A stretch of DNA of 64,000 nucleotides from Turnera subulata (GCA_028386065.3 JAKUCV010002428.1:1-64000), one strand, 5' to 3'. Numbered from the stretch's first letter, positions 1 through 11,094 are shown. Notes: generated from the sequence alone by a model not told the origin. Program-made: numbers and translations.

Positions 1-587
1 GAATTGCAACATCGATGTTCATTGCTTAAAAACATATTTGATCATTGAAATGATGCTATGAAATGCATGAGTAAAACTTGTTTTGTTTTAAGCCAATGCC
101 TAAGAGAAGTTGAGTGTTTTACCTTGTACAAATGGGTCCTAACTTCTCTTGCTCTTCTTTGCACTTCAACTCTTGATCATATCTTCACTTGAATTCTTGG
201 TCACTTTGGTTGAGTACTTGTTTGCTTGATTTCTTTTTGCTTCATCTTGGTTATGATCTTGGTTTGTCATTTATCAAAACCTGTAATAAGTGAACCATGA
301 AGACATAGGTTCTAACATTTAGTGTTACCTCCTGTAGCCCTCCTCTAGCTCCTTGCTTTGGGTTGTGTTCTTCACCTACCTTTTAGCCACTCCTTAGCTC
401 TATGGTTGGTCCTCTTCTTGACTCCTCCTTGCTAGACTACTGCTGATGCTTCCCATGAAATTCCTCCAGAGTTTCTACCTAAAATTGTAATTCTAGGCTT
501 GGAGAGGTAGAGTTTCTCCAAGAACTCAAGGCTTATGGGTATGTATGTGAGAAAAATTGTCCCCATAAAATGTATGTGAGGCGTCCT

Positions 588-600
588 ATTTATAGTGTTC
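588..600 (-). promoter_or_regulatory. TATA box, minus strand
   Basis: The minus strand reads CACTATAAATAGGA, a near-consensus plant TATA box. It sits at the start of the transcript-like region described for 1-640. No transcript start can be proven from sequence alone. Confidence 0.4.
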
Positions 601-1283
601 TGGGAAGTCTAGGGGCGTGGACCTACTTAATGGTGAAAATTATGCACGAAAGTCTTGTCCAAAACCGCATAGGATCGAATTAGAAATAAAATCGGAGGTT
701 CTGGGCACCTATGACCGCCGCTGCCGGTAGTCATCCTCTGGATGACCACCAGTGCCAACGGTCATGTGAGGACGACCCCCGATGACCGCCAGTCACCCTG
801 CGTGTCACTCGTTCTTTCCTTTTTTTGACCCCCAATCCCCCTAATTCAGGCCTAATTTGATCCTACCGCGTAATTTACCCCTAATCAACCCAGAATCACT
901 CAGTTACTTGATCACCACACCCCTAAATCATTCCAAGACTGATTGATTACACATTGACACCCATTTTAAGCAAAATCATACCAAAAACACAAAGTCAACT
1001 TAAATGATGATTTAACTCTGATTTTTCACGAAAATCAGAGATAAAATTAATCTGCAAGAATCGTGTCAATGGGCTAATCAAACTCTGGAGAATTAACTTG
1101 GGCCTTTATACCCATTTTTTAACCGAAGAATAATTCATCTCAATATAATTGGATTAAGGAATAGATAAAAGCATAAGTGATATATTCCAGCCTAAATAAA
1201 CCTTATCATATATTTTATTATAAGGTTAATTCATCTCATTAACTCTAGATTTCAAATACATGAAGGTCTAAATTACCAAAATA

Positions 1284-1397
1284 CATCATTTCTACTAAGC
1301 TAAATTCATGACATGTCTTAATCCTAAGATTGAATCATGTCATCATTTCTACTAAGCTAAATTCATGACATGTCTTAATCCTAAGATTGAATCATGT
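1284..1397. repeat. 57-bp perfect tandem duplication
   Basis: Bases 1284-1340 are repeated at 1341-1397, starting CATCATTTCTACTAAGC. The copies are the same as far as I can read, so the duplication is recent. It is non-coding. Confidence 0.9.
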
Positions 1398-1649
1398 CAT
1401 CGATGTTCACCCGAGCAATGATGTGGTCATCAACTTGGATCCATTTGACATGTGGCACATTGTGATTGGTGCCACTTGGAAAATTTTGTAGGATCCATAA
1501 CTTTTCACGTGGCGCCAATATAATCGCAACATGTGTCAAGTGCACCCAGGCTGACCGTCATCGCCATGGCTGTCCTAAGGTACACAAAAGGGATGAAAAT
1601 TGAAACTAGAGATACATAAAGCATCACAAAAGCTCAAGGTACTTTAATT

Positions 1650-1665
1650 GGGGGGAGAAGAAAAA
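1650..1665 (+). other. Polypurine tract immediately before the SIRE-like LTR
   Basis: GGGGGGAGAAGAAAAA directly abuts the LTR start TGACTG. A polypurine tract normally precedes a 3' LTR, yet this LTR is followed by a primer site and gag as a 5' LTR would be. Either two elements are in tandem and share this LTR, or the purines are chance flanking sequence. Confidence 0.5.
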
Positions 1666-2596
1666 TGACTGTTTGTTTGTCCTTTTCACAAGAGGCTATG
1701 TCAAGACAAATTCCTCTAATGGGTTTTTTTCTCATAAAAGAAGCGTATTTTCAAGTAAGGGGTTTTCTAATCCTCCATTCAAAGAGCTTCAAGAACCTAC
1801 GGAGGATGAAATTATGGACATTTTTCTGGCTTATTATCACAAGGAGACAAGTCAAGAAGTGGAAATGGAGCTTCAATTCTAGCTGCTAAGTTTTTGGTTA
1901 AAGAGGCAAAAACTTCCAAAAGAAAATTTCGGTAACTGCCTCTTACCAAAATTTTCCAACATCAGGCTTATTTCAATTATCCTTAGTCTTTAAGCATCCA
2001 TTTTCCATTGAGGCCTACAAATAGACTTCCTACCCTCATTTAGAGGATAGAGTAAGAGATTACAAGTATGAAAAACCTTCTTACTGAGCTTGCTTTGTGC
2101 ACACAAAAGCTTTAAGCTAATCATTGTAAAAAATCTCGGAAACATTTTAGGTTTGAAGCTTGAATATTGGGAAAAGCTTTAGGTATAAGTTAGAGAATTG
2201 AGCCTTAGAAAAACTCTTGCTAAGGTTTGGGATGAGCCTTTGTAAAAGACTAGGTTAGAGAGTTGAACCTTGGAAAATAAACTCTTGCAAAAGTTGTAGC
2301 TTGAGTCTTGAAAAAGCTAGGATTGTAATGGTTGAATTTCACTTTTGAAAAAACCACTTAGTGTTTTTAGCAATTCTCAAGGGGATCCTTGAGTAGTGGA
2401 TGTACCTTTACAGTAAAAGGGAACCACTCCAAATTGTTTTTGTTGTGGTTGTGTAATGTTTGCTCTCTTCTCTTACTTTCAATCTTTCTTGCGTTTTTAG
2501 TAAACTCAAATTTTGGGTAAGAGTCTCTTACACGAAGTTTCTTGAAAATGGTTTTCAATAGCTAATTCACCCTCTCTTAGCTATTTTTGGCCTACA
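1666..2596 (+). mobile_element. LTR of an old SIRE-like Ty1/copia element (left copy)
   Basis: The unit starts TGACTG and ends GGCCTACA (TG...CA, 931 bp), followed by a primer-like site and copia gag. Its first 400 bases match 63648-64000 at the window end, including the phrases CTTCAAGAACCTA and GGCTTATTATCACAAGGAGACAAG. The TATA box is intact in the right copy (CCTATAAATAG) and mutated here (CCTACAAATAG). The LTR end, with TTCACCCTCTCTTAG just before it, resembles SIRE/Maximus LTR ends. Short ORFs inside are not genes. Confidence 0.75.
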
Positions 2597-2612
2597 AGTG
2601 GTAGCGAAACAT
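2597..2612 (+). other. Degenerate primer-binding site of the SIRE-like element
   Basis: AGTGGTAGCGAAAC follows the LTR end by two bases. Plant copia elements usually carry TGGTATCAGAGC here, complementary to initiator tRNA-Met. The TGGTAGCG core matches the non-standard sites of other elements in this window. Confidence 0.55.
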
Positions 2613-2649
2613 AGGTCTCATTGTGTTAGGAATAATCTCCATGAGTAAA

Positions 2650-3479
2650 GATCTTGGCTTTTGAAGATTACAACATCCATAATGCCTCTTACTTTGATGT
2701 TGTCAATTTTGATTATTGGAAAGTTAGGATGCAAATCTTTCTAGAGTTTCAAGGCTTAGAAACTTAAGAGAAATTTGAGAGTGGTTAGAAAAGGCCACCT
2801 AAGCCATTATGTAATGGGAGTCAAAGTGAGAAGCGCAAAGGAGCTCTTGATGCTTCGGCTAGGAATAGTTTGCTATGTGGATTGAGTGTGGCTGAATTTG
2901 AGAGAATTAAAACTTGCAAGAATACTCATGAGATTTAGAAACTTTCATATATTACTCGTGAGGGAACGATTCAAGTTAAGGAATCTAAAACCAATAGGCT
3001 TATGAGAGAGTATGAGCTTTTTGCTATGATACCAAATGAATCTATTAGTGATATGAGTGCTAGGTTCACTACTCTTTGCAACATTCTTGTAAATCTTGGC
3101 AATAAAAAATAGCAGTAAAGAGAACAGGACTAAAGTGTTGAGGTCTTTATGCAAGGAATGGGAACCTATGGTCACGATTACTGGAGAAATAATGGAACTT
3201 AGTGCTCTATCTTTTAATGAAGTATTTGGCTCCCTAATTGCCTAGGGAATGAAGTCTGAAGGCAAAGAGAAAGAAGGAAAATCTTGCTATGAAGATTCAA
3301 GATTGAAATGAAGAAGCTAGTGACAAGGATGATGATGTTTCTCTTATTTCAAGGAAGTTCATAAAGTTCTTCAAGATGAAGAAGTTACAAAAGAAAAAAT
3401 TGAAGAATTCCAAGTATGATGAGACAAGGGGAAAGTCCGTTGTTTGCTTTGAGTGCAGCAAGCCTAGAAATATCAAGTT
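2650..3479 (+). pseudogene. SIRE-like copia gag (UBN2 domain), first part
   Basis: With frame changes, the plus strand encodes a UBN2-type gag. Recognisable blocks are NASYFDVVNFDYWKVRMQIF (about 2679-2740), a block equivalent to the conserved HEGT.QVKESK motif (ITREGTIQVKESKTNRLM, about 2954-3010), YELFAMIPNESISDM, and LRSLCKEWEPMVT. Gag would coat element RNA in cytoplasmic particles. Several stops and frameshifts show it is dead. The reading reaches the first half of a CCHC zinc knuckle (CFECSKPRNIK, near 3450-3476) and is cut there by the Angela-like insertion. It resumes at 12434 with CPNKKR. Confidence 0.8.
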
Positions 3480-3867
3480 GGAATTGATGGAATCAAAGGG
3501 AGTAAACAATCTAATTGCGCAGCGGAATATATGCAGATTGATACCATGAAATCAATGGAACATATAATAGAGAAGTATTCAGTACTTACACGAGTACGCG
3601 TAGAACGTAGCAAATCAGAAAGAACTCTTCTTAACTTCTTATCACTTGCTCACTTGGTTGTTGCAAGCCTAGAAATATCAAGTTGGAATTGATGGAATCA
3701 AAGGGAGTAAACAATCTAATTACGCAGCGGAATATATGCTGATTGATACCATGAAATCAATGGAACATATAATAGAGAGATATTCAGTACTTACACGAGT
3801 ACACGTAGAACGCAGCAAATCAGAAAGAACTTTTCTTAACTTCTTATCACTTGCTCACTTGGTTGTT
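3458..3867. repeat. 205-bp tandem duplication across the insertion junction
   Basis: Unit 3458-3662 is repeated at 3663-3867 with a handful of differences. Each unit holds the end of the outer gag (AAGCCTAGAAATATC), the target site GGAAT and the first roughly 175 bp of LTR. It therefore arose after the copia element inserted, probably through the short repeat TTGCAA at the junction. Confidence 0.85.
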
Positions 3868-5022
3868 GCAAACCACAGTGATCCTCTCTTGAGTTTCACC
3901 TCCACAAGTAATCCGCAGAAGGCAGGAGCTAAGAACTCTTAACAAGATAACTACAATTTCCAAAACCCTAGAGAGTTAGTTAGGGATTTTCAACCAATAG
4001 TTAGTGAATCATTATTCTTTACAAGATAATATAATATAACTCATATTATTATTTATTCTCATTAAATAAATTCACTGAAGTATAAGTCATGAGAGGTGTC
4101 TAGTCACACATCAGGACTACCTTAGTGCTACAAGGTTAATAATTTTAACCTCAACCCTTCCATAACCAGTTACCATACAATTACTCCTTTAATTATACTT
4201 TATCTCATCCAAGTTAGAGTATGGACATATGTCAACTCTTGCATATCATACCTTGGATATTTTAAATTCTTAAAATTTTTTTATTCCTTGATATCTAATT
4301 AAATATCATTTAATGTAGACATTCCACTCTGGCCACAGATCCCTGAATAAATATGTTCTTAAAAATAAATGAGGTATACCTCCATCCAATAATCAGGAGT
4401 AGTGAATCCTCTATTGATCATTCAACTATCTTCAATTAATTCATAATATATCCAATCTCCTCGCTACAAATGCTCCATGGTGGAAAATAAGATTCGGAGT
4501 CAAAACATATTAATTCTTACTTAAGATACCTTGATGATCTCATGTCAAAGGATACTTCCACCTATTGTTATGATGAGATCCATTCATTGACATAGATTAT
4601 TATCCATATGACGATCTCACAGTTGTTCTCCAATGAACTTACTTCTCAAGTATGCATCCACATATTAACTCCAAACATCACCAAGTCTATAGTTAGTGAG
4701 AAATTACTACTTGATCATATCAGGAAGTACAACATGTGCTAGTCTATCCGTATTAACAATGACCCTCCTTGTTAATACTATGACTAGGGATAATTTAGGT
4801 ATAAACATATTTGCATGCAGTATGAATCTCACATCATGAACTCTTCATGATTTCTATTGCACTGTATTTAATACCAAGGACTTTATTATGCAGTTTAAGA
4901 TTTTTATACCTACATATAAATAATATGTACTTTGTAATATAGAAAAGCCTTTATCGATATAAATATAAATATTTGCATGATTAAATCCCTAAGATAAGTA
5001 GCTCTAGGGCATACTTCTGACA
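3690..5022 (-). mobile_element. Left (3') LTR of the Angela-like element
   Basis: On the minus strand it begins at 5022 with TGTCAGAAGTATGCCC, preceded by polypurine GTGGGAGAT, and ends TTGATTCCATCA at 3690 (TG...CA, about 1.33 kb; an extra partial copy lies at 3485-3662). The inner part, about 3690-4000, matches 11901-12190 of the right LTR. The remainder, about 4000-5022, has no counterpart in the right LTR. Confidence 0.8.
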
Positions 5023-5039
5023 AAATCTCCCACATGCAC

Positions 5040-5825
5040 TAGAGGCAACCATCCATATGCTTAATTCCCATAGAATTTATATGGTATTCAAACTTGGTTT
5101 GGGCTAGTGCCTTTGTGAGAGGATCAACTACATTGTGATCCGTGGGGATTCTTTCTACCTTCACATCATTACCACCAACTATCTCTCGAATAAGGTGGTA
5201 ATGCCTAAGTACATGCTTGGGTCATTGATGAGACCGTGGTTCCATTGCTTGCACTATAGCTCCATTATTGTCACAATACAATGGTATTGGATCATTAATG
5301 CTAGGTACCACTCCAAGTTCAGTGATGAACTTCTTGATCCACACGGCTTCTTTAGCTGCCTCAGAAGTGGCGATGTACTCTGCTTCGGTCGTTGAATCCG
5401 TAGTTGTTTCTTGTTTGGAACTATTCTAAGAAACTGCACCTCTGCCTAATAGAAAAAATGAACCCAGAATGTGACTTACAGTCATCCTTATCAGATTGGA
5501 AGCTGGCATCAGTATACCCACTTACTTGTAAGTCACCTTCTCCATATACCATGAACATATCCTTAGTTCTTATCAAGTACTTTAGGATGTTCTTTGCAGC
5601 CACCCAATGTTCCTCTCCATAATTGGATTGGAATCTACTTGCATCACTAAGTACAAATGTAACATCAGGTCGAGTACATATCATGGCATACATGATGGAT
5701 CCTATGGCGGAAGCATATGGTATCCTACTCATACGTTCTCTTTCCTCTTGTGTTTTGGGACACACTGATTTAGAAAGGTGCTTCCCATGAACCACTAGGA
5801 TAAATCCTTTCTTGGAAAGATCCAT
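5040..5825 (-). pseudogene. Copia RNase H and 3' end of pol
   Basis: Two frames cover the C-terminal part of pol. The first, 5825-5421, contains SRIPYASAIGSIMYAM, the connection region shared by plant copia pols, and the RNase H motif GYTDASFQSD. A frameshift near 5430 moves the reading to 5439-5040, with TTEAEYIATSEAAKEAVWIKKF-type sequence and YCDNNGAI. It ends close to the polypurine tract before the left LTR. RNase H would degrade the RNA strand during reverse transcription. The frameshift disables it. Confidence 0.85.
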
Positions 5826-5836
5826 GCTAAACTTCT

Positions 5837-6442
5837 TTAGTACTCGTCTATGTATGTAGACTGCGAAAGACCAAGCAACTTCTTCGATCTATCTCTACAG
5901 ATCCTGATCCCCAATATATAAGTTGCTTCTCCAAGTTCTTTCCTAGAGAATTGCTTCGAAAGCCAAATCTTGACTGAATGAAGAATTGAGACATCATTGC
6001 CTATGAGTAATATGTCATCTACATATAGTACAAGGAAAACGATTGCACTCCCACTAACCTTTTGATAAACACAAGGTTCATCCGGATTTTGTGAGAAACC
6101 AAACTGTTTGATTGTCTCGTCAAATCGGATGTTCCAACTCCTAGAGGCTTGCTTCAATCCATAAATAGACCTTTGAAGCTTGCATACTTTGTTGCAATCA
6201 TTGGATGTAAAACCTTCAGGTTGTATCATATACACCTCTTCGGTCAAGTTTCCATTAAGGAAATCAGTCTTTACATCCATTTGCCAAATCTCATAGTCAT
6301 AACGAGCGGCAATAGAGAGTAAAATCCTAATGGATTTGAGCATGGCTACAGGCGAGAGAGTTTCATCATAATCAACTCCTTGTTTTTGACGATAACCTTT
6401 CGCTACTAGTCGTGCTTTATAAGTAATCACATTACCATCCAT
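5837..6442 (-). pseudogene. Copia reverse transcriptase (RVT_2)
   Basis: A clean reading of about 200 residues shows YKARLVAKGYRQKQGVDYDE, the catalytic aspartate block QMDVKTDFLNG, YGLKQASR, and an intact YVDD active site (FLVLYVDDILLIGND). In sequence it is closest to the BARE-1/Angela pol lineage. It lies in the same frame as gag and integrase, but a frameshifted stretch (about 6443-6550) separates it from integrase, and it shifts again before RNase H. Reverse transcriptase copies element RNA to DNA in the particle. The domain looks chemically complete, but the polyprotein is broken. Confidence 0.9.
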
Positions 6443-6550
6443 ATCCTTCTTTTTCTTGAAGACCCATTTGCACCCAATGGGTTTTTACACCTTCGGGTGG
6501 ATCTTCCAAAGTCCAAACTTTGTTTTTATACATGGAATCCATTTCAGATT

Positions 6551-7583
6551 TCATGCCTTCAACCATAAGTTAGATTCTGAACTTTTCAGAACTTCCTCAC
6601 AGCTAGTAGGGTCATTATCTTCTACAAGAGTAGTATTCTTGTTCTTATCTATTAAGAGATTAAGTTTCTCTGGTACAGAACGTACTCTTGTAGAACGCCT
6701 AGGAGCATGTGTAACTTCAGGCTCGGTAATTACTACATCTTCATGAGTAATTGCCATGGGATTAATCGGTTGATGTTCTCCTATTTGTGAATTTTGAATT
6801 TCTTCAAGTTTTATTCTACTCCCACTATCTTCTTTTAGAAGAAACTCTTTTTTTAAAATGATAGCATGCTTTGAAACAAACACTTTTTGTTCCAAAGGGT
6901 TGTAGAAATAATATCCTATTGTTTCTTTAGGATATCCCACAGATAGACACTTATCGGACTTACGTTCCAACTTATCCGATACCACTTTCTTCACATACGC
7001 ATAGCATCCCCATACTCGTATGTGAGAAAGTATTGGTTTCTTATTTGTCCACATCTCATATGGAGTCTTATCTACCGATTTAGATGGAACTCTATTCAAA
7101 GTGTAAATAGCAGTTTCCAGTCCAAAGCCCCAAAATAACTTAGGTAAATCTGCAAAGCTCATCATGGATCCAACCAAGTCCAATAAGGTTCTATTCCACC
7201 TTTCTGACACACCAATATGTTGTGGTGTAAAAGGAGGTGTCCACTGAGATAATATGCTATTATCTCTAAGATAAATTTGAAATTCTTGACTCAAGTATTC
7301 ACCTCCTCGATCGGATCGAAGTATTTTAATACTTTTACCAAGTTGCTTCTCTATTTCATTCTTGAATTCTTTAAACTTTTCAAATGCCTCAGATTTATAC
7401 TTCATCAAGTACACATAACCATATCGAGAATAATCATCGATAAAAGTAATGAAATTGAGATGTCCTCCTCTAGCATGTGTTGACATCGGTCCACATACAT
7501 CTGAATGTATTAGTTTCATTACATCACATACTCTAGCACCTTTACCACTAAAAGATAATTTTGTCATTTTTCCAGATAAGCGT
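6551..7583 (-). pseudogene. Copia integrase catalytic core and C-terminal region
   Basis: The minus strand encodes the DDE integrase. First aspartate region TFIDDYSRYGYVYL, second LRSDRGGEYLSQEF, glutamate region GVSERWNRTLLDLVGSMM, then TPYEMW, the copia block HIRVWGCYAYV, and the linker (PRRSTRVRSVPEKL) before reverse transcriptase. The stop near 6551 comes from a frameshift. The open frame runs upstream into Cassandra sequence to about 7843, but those first roughly 85 residues are not integrase. The true continuation is at 8462. Integrase would insert element cDNA. Confidence 0.9.
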
Positions 7584-8461
7584 TGTGACACCCCGGGGTC
7601 TATGAGGGCGGGAAGTGTACGCCGGTGCCGGGATGAGCATAGAAAAGGAGCGGCTTCTGGCAGGCTTCTAGACGGAGGGGCACGGGAATGAACCGATCCA
7701 CACCGGAATAGGAGAGATCCTGAGACTATGTAGGGATGGGGCTGCACAGTTAGGGCGATTTCGAGGTTGTACAGGTATGGGACTGTACAATTGAGAGTAG
7801 CCTGAATGGTTTGATGGATACTAACTATATCAACAAGGTGCACCTACCTTTTTGGTGCTCATTCTAGAAAAACTCCAATGTTAAACGTGCTTGACTTGGA
7901 GCAATTCTAGGATGGGTGACCTCCTGGGAAGTTTTCCCCGGAAACGTGCGAGTGAGGACAATGCATGTTGAAAAGGTCCCGTGTTGGTCTGTAGTGACAG
8001 TCGACAAGCCGGGATGTTACAGTGGTAGCGGAGCTCCAGGACTCCTCTAGTACGGTGCAGGGTTCGGGGACGAACCTAGCGGAGGTTGGTGGGCCTGTGG
8101 CACCCCGGGGTCTATGAGGGCGGGAAGTGTATGCCGGTGCCGGGATGAGCATGGAAAAGGAGCGGCTTTTGGCAGGCTTCTAGATAGAGGAGCACGGGAA
8201 TGAATTGATCCACATCGGAATAGGAGAGATCCTGAGACTGTGTAGGGATGGGGCTGCACAGTTAGGGCAATTTTGAGGTTGTACAGGTATGGGACTGTAC
8301 AATTGAGAGTAGCCTAAATGGTTTGATGGGTACTAACTATATCAATTGAGAGTAGCCTATGGCACGGGAAGTTTTCCCCGGAAACGTGCGAGTGAGGACA
8401 ATGCATGTTGGAAAGGTCCCGTGTTGGTCTGTAGTGACAGTCAACAAGCCGGGATGTTACA
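7584..8461 (+). mobile_element. Cassandra TRIM element nested in the Angela-like copia
   Basis: LTR (7584-8021), 74-bp internal region (8022-8095), LTR (8096-8461), flanked by AGCGT and AGCAT as a 5-bp target-site duplication with one mismatch. LTRs run TGTGACACC...GATGTTACA. The interior has no ORF, only a primer site (TGGTAGCGGAGC) and a purine-rich tract (GGAGGTTGGTGGGCC). The LTR carries a block derived from 5S rRNA, which defines the Cassandra family. It needs another element's enzymes to move. LTRs of 366-438 bp are longer than I recall for the family. It splits the copia pre-integrase domain after CGSCL. Confidence 0.88.
7871..7931 (+). promoter_or_regulatory. 5S-rRNA-derived internal promoter boxes in Cassandra LTR
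   Basis: AACTCCAATGTTAAACGTGC corresponds to 5S rRNA AACTCCGCAGTTAAGCGTGC (A-box side), and GGATGGGTGACC followed by TCCTGGGAAG matches the intermediate element and C box. The spacing is like 5S. In 5S genes these boxes recruit TFIIIA and RNA polymerase III. Whether they act here is unknown. The copy in the right LTR (8096-8461) is deleted. Confidence 0.85.
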
Positions 8462-8700
8462 AGCATGATCCACATGTATCATATGATTCATAATCAGAGG
8501 ATCCTAAGTTACCAGACTTGTGCAACATAATCATGCGATTCTCAGTAATATGGCCAAGACGACAATGCCATAAGTAAGAGGATTTCAAACTTTCTTTCTT
8601 TACTCTCTTGTTATCAATGCTGAGATTTTCTTTATCATGATCAATAATATAAATGCATTCACATTTGTGCAAGAACAATAATACATATTATTCTTGAATA
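8462..8700 (-). pseudogene. Copia pre-integrase domain
   Basis: The minus strand reads SSYLWHCRLGHI, then ...DTCGSCL, the GAG-pre-integrase zinc-binding region (H...H...C..C) just before integrase. The Cassandra insertion cuts it immediately after CGSCL, and the integrase side resumes at 7583 with ..LSGKMTKLSF. It is frameshifted relative to the protease piece upstream. Confidence 0.85.
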
Positions 8701-8965
8701 AAGAACAACCATTTTCTTTACTAATAGAAACTTTAAAATCTTGTTCAACAAGACAAGAAATTGAAATAATATTCATTGATAAAGATGGAACATAATAATA
8801 ATTATTAAGTTCTAATTCTAATCCAGAAGAAAAACATATTGAATATGTCCCTACAGCTAAGGCAGCAACTCTTGCTCCATTTACAACTCGTAGGTCCACA
8901 TCTCCTTTGTTCAGCTTTATACTGCTCTTTAGATTCTTTAAATCAGAACATAAATGAGAACCACA
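8600..8965 (-). pseudogene. Copia aspartic protease
   Basis: Immediately after gag the reading is WVLDT-stop-CGSHLCSDL, then GDVDLRVVNGARVAALAVGTY, YYVPSLSMNIISISCL. This is the BARE-1/Angela protease pattern, in which DTGCGSH is the active site. The glycine codon GGA has become the stop TGA, so protease, which would cut the polyprotein, is lost by a single base change. A frameshift follows near 8650. Confidence 0.87.
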
Positions 8966-9910
8966 TCAGGTATCCAATACCCAATGATGGTTAAAAGCAG
9001 TACAATTAGTATTGATTTCAATCACATTGGTACCTAAAGTAGAAACTCCTTTCGACTTCTTGGAATTGAGAGAGTTTAAGAAGACTTTACAGCTTCTCTT
9101 CCAATGTCCATCCTTCCCACAGTGGAAGCAAGTCCCTTTGGGCTTAGTCTCTTCAGCAACAATCTTGCCATTCTTCTTGATACCCCTTTTTGCCTTGATG
9201 GTTTTATTCTTCTTACTCTTTCCTTTGTTACGTTTGGAAGACTCAATAACCATCACCACAATTTTATCCTTCTTAAGGGTCACTTCAGCAGTGTTATGCA
9301 TTTTAATCAATTCAGGAATTGTGGTGGTAATCCCATTCATTTGATAATTAAGCACAAATTGTGTAAAAGAATTAGGTAGAGATTGTAGAATTAAGTCTAC
9401 ACTTAACTCTTTGTCCATCACAAAACCCAAAGTGGCAAGCCTTTGAATATAACCATGCATCATAAGTGCATGTGGCCCAACAGAGGAACCTTCAGCCATC
9501 TTACAATGAAACAATTGTTTCGAAATATCATAGCGTTCGGTACGAGTTTGTTTCTGAAACAACTCCTTAAGATGGATGATTAATGCATAGGCATCCATTT
9601 CCTCATGTTGCTTTTGGAGCTCTGAAGACATAGAGGTACGCATAATGCATGTTGCCTTCTCACTATCTTCAGAATGCTTCAAATAAGCCATTTGTTCGAA
9701 GGCGGGAACATCATCTTCAGGCATAGGGGGTATTGGATCATCCAACACATAAGCGATTTTCTCGGATCTCAAAACAATTTTAAGATTCCTAAACCAATCA
9801 GTGAAATTTGACCCAATCAACTTGTTAGTATCAAGTATGCTACGTAGGTTCAATTCAGTGTAGGACATTTTCATTGACCTAAAATAAAATATTAGAGTAT
9901 GATCATGCAA
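8966..9910 (-). CDS. Copia Gag with CCHC zinc knuckle, Angela-like element
   Basis: An uninterrupted reading of about 314 codons, which stops at the mutated protease site. The first ATG is at 9910; MSYTELNLRSILDTNKLIGS a few residues later is an equally likely start. It contains the gag core (FTDWFRNLKIVLRSEKIAYVLD ... MAEGSSVGPHALMMHGYIQRL ... LPNSFTQFVLNYQMN), a lysine-rich stretch and one zinc knuckle, CFHCGKDGHWKRSC. Gag packages element RNA. It is the best-preserved gene of the element and might make a free Gag if transcribed. The 5' LTR is odd (see findings), so expression is doubtful. Confidence 0.85.
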   Translation of the reverse strand: MHDHTLIFYFRSMKMSYTELNLRSILDTNKLIGSNFTDWFRNLKIVLRSEKIAYVLDDPIPPMPEDDVPAFEQMAYLKHSEDSEKATCIMRTSMSSELQKQHEEMDAYALIIHLKELFQKQTRTERYDISKQLFHCKMAEGSSVGPHALMMHGYIQRLATLGFVMDKELSVDLILQSLPNSFTQFVLNYQMNGITTTIPELIKMHNTAEVTLKKDKIVVMVIESSKRNKGKSKKNKTIKAKRGIKKNGKIVAEETKPKGTCFHCGKDGHWKRSCKVFLNSLNSKKSKGVSTLGTNVIEINTNCTAFNHHWVLDT

Positions 9911-10900
9911 AACATGAATGAAAATAATAAGGTCTTAAATTATTGCATTTTACTCCCACTATTTTATTACGAACTAATAGCCCTCACTATTAATCCGGGA
10001 AAAACAAACGCATAGTTTTTCTAGTGGGTCAATATCCATCTTGACTAAAATTAAACCTTGGGTTTACCCATCAAGCCAATTTTAATTTTAATGGTAGGCA
10101 TCTCATACCAATTACATCTTATGTAACTATTGAATTCATTGGGTTATCAACTCATGATAACATACATATCTCATATGTACATCCATTCTTGCCTCTAGTT
10201 CATTAGCCTTGAGCTTACCCAGCAGGCTACAAAAACTAGTTAAGACAAACCCATTAATATAGTTTTAACATGTCCAATGTAGTATTAGGCTTGTGTTTAC
10301 CCAACAACCCAAAACTAAAGCGAACTCTGGTTATCCCCAAATTAACGGAAGGCTTATTCGTCTTAATATCTTCATTAAGGGATTTCCTATTTTTAAAGTC
10401 CCATCATACATGGTTGGCATACTTTGGACATGCATCATCATACATATTCAATAAAATAATGTGACTAAAATAATGTGACCTTGATATGGACTTGTCCTAT
10501 ATGAAAGATTTTACAACCCAAAGAAAATCAAATAAATCCTATCTACTTGATCACCATCTTTGGACTTGTCTTGGCATCATCTCCATGGCCTCCATTAATT
10601 GTCTTCTATAATCTATCCAATGTAATCTAATTACATAATAATTAAGAGATGCCTCAAGTTACATTTGAGGTAATTTACAACGAGAGAGAATTTTATAGAG
10701 AGGCAGGACACGCAAGTCCTATTTACCAAAAATAATAAAATTAGGCATATGTACCAATCATATTGTATGCTATGTCCATATCTAGTTCACCATGCCAATA
10801 AAACACCCGTATATGCATTCATCTAATGCAAAAATTATTTATATATTTAATAGAAATTCAACAATATTAATATTTTTCAACTCTTGAAAAAATTTATTTA

Positions 10901-11094
10901 CATGTTTATCATAACTTTTATGAAATTATGATAACTTTTATCACAATTACCTATGTTAATCTCATTAACAGAAAGTCCCCTAGCTTGTATTATAATTCAT
11001 GTTTATCATAACTTTTATGAAATTATGATAACTTTTATCACAATTACCTATGTTAATCTCATTAACAGAAAGTCCCCTAGCTTGTATTATAATT
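10901..11094. repeat. 97-bp tandem duplication
   Basis: 10901-10997 is repeated at 10998-11094, beginning CATGTTTATCATAAC. The two copies read alike. It lies in the copia leader. Confidence 0.92.

Larger units (their letters stand above)
1..1640. other. Unclassified repeat-like region, possible minus-strand LTR fragment
   Basis: I see no coding domain here. On the minus strand there is a good TATA box near 590, followed downstream (toward position 1) by a transcript-like stretch with several GGTAAG/GGTAGG-type donor sites and a TGATAAATGACAAACCAAGA motif. Patterns like this are common in plant retrotransposon leaders. Around 700-800 is a GC-rich patch of short GACCGCC/GATGACC units. My inference is part of an LTR element running off the left edge. 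Nothing identifies the family. Confidence 0.3.

Noticed and set aside
7591..7843. N-terminal extension of the integrase frame
   Set aside because: This part is Cassandra LTR that happens to be open. The real upstream pol sequence is on the other side of the insertion (8462).
7871..7931. 5S rRNA gene
   Set aside because: Only about half of the 5S sequence is present, with changes between the boxes. It is the promoter-derived part typical of Cassandra LTRs.
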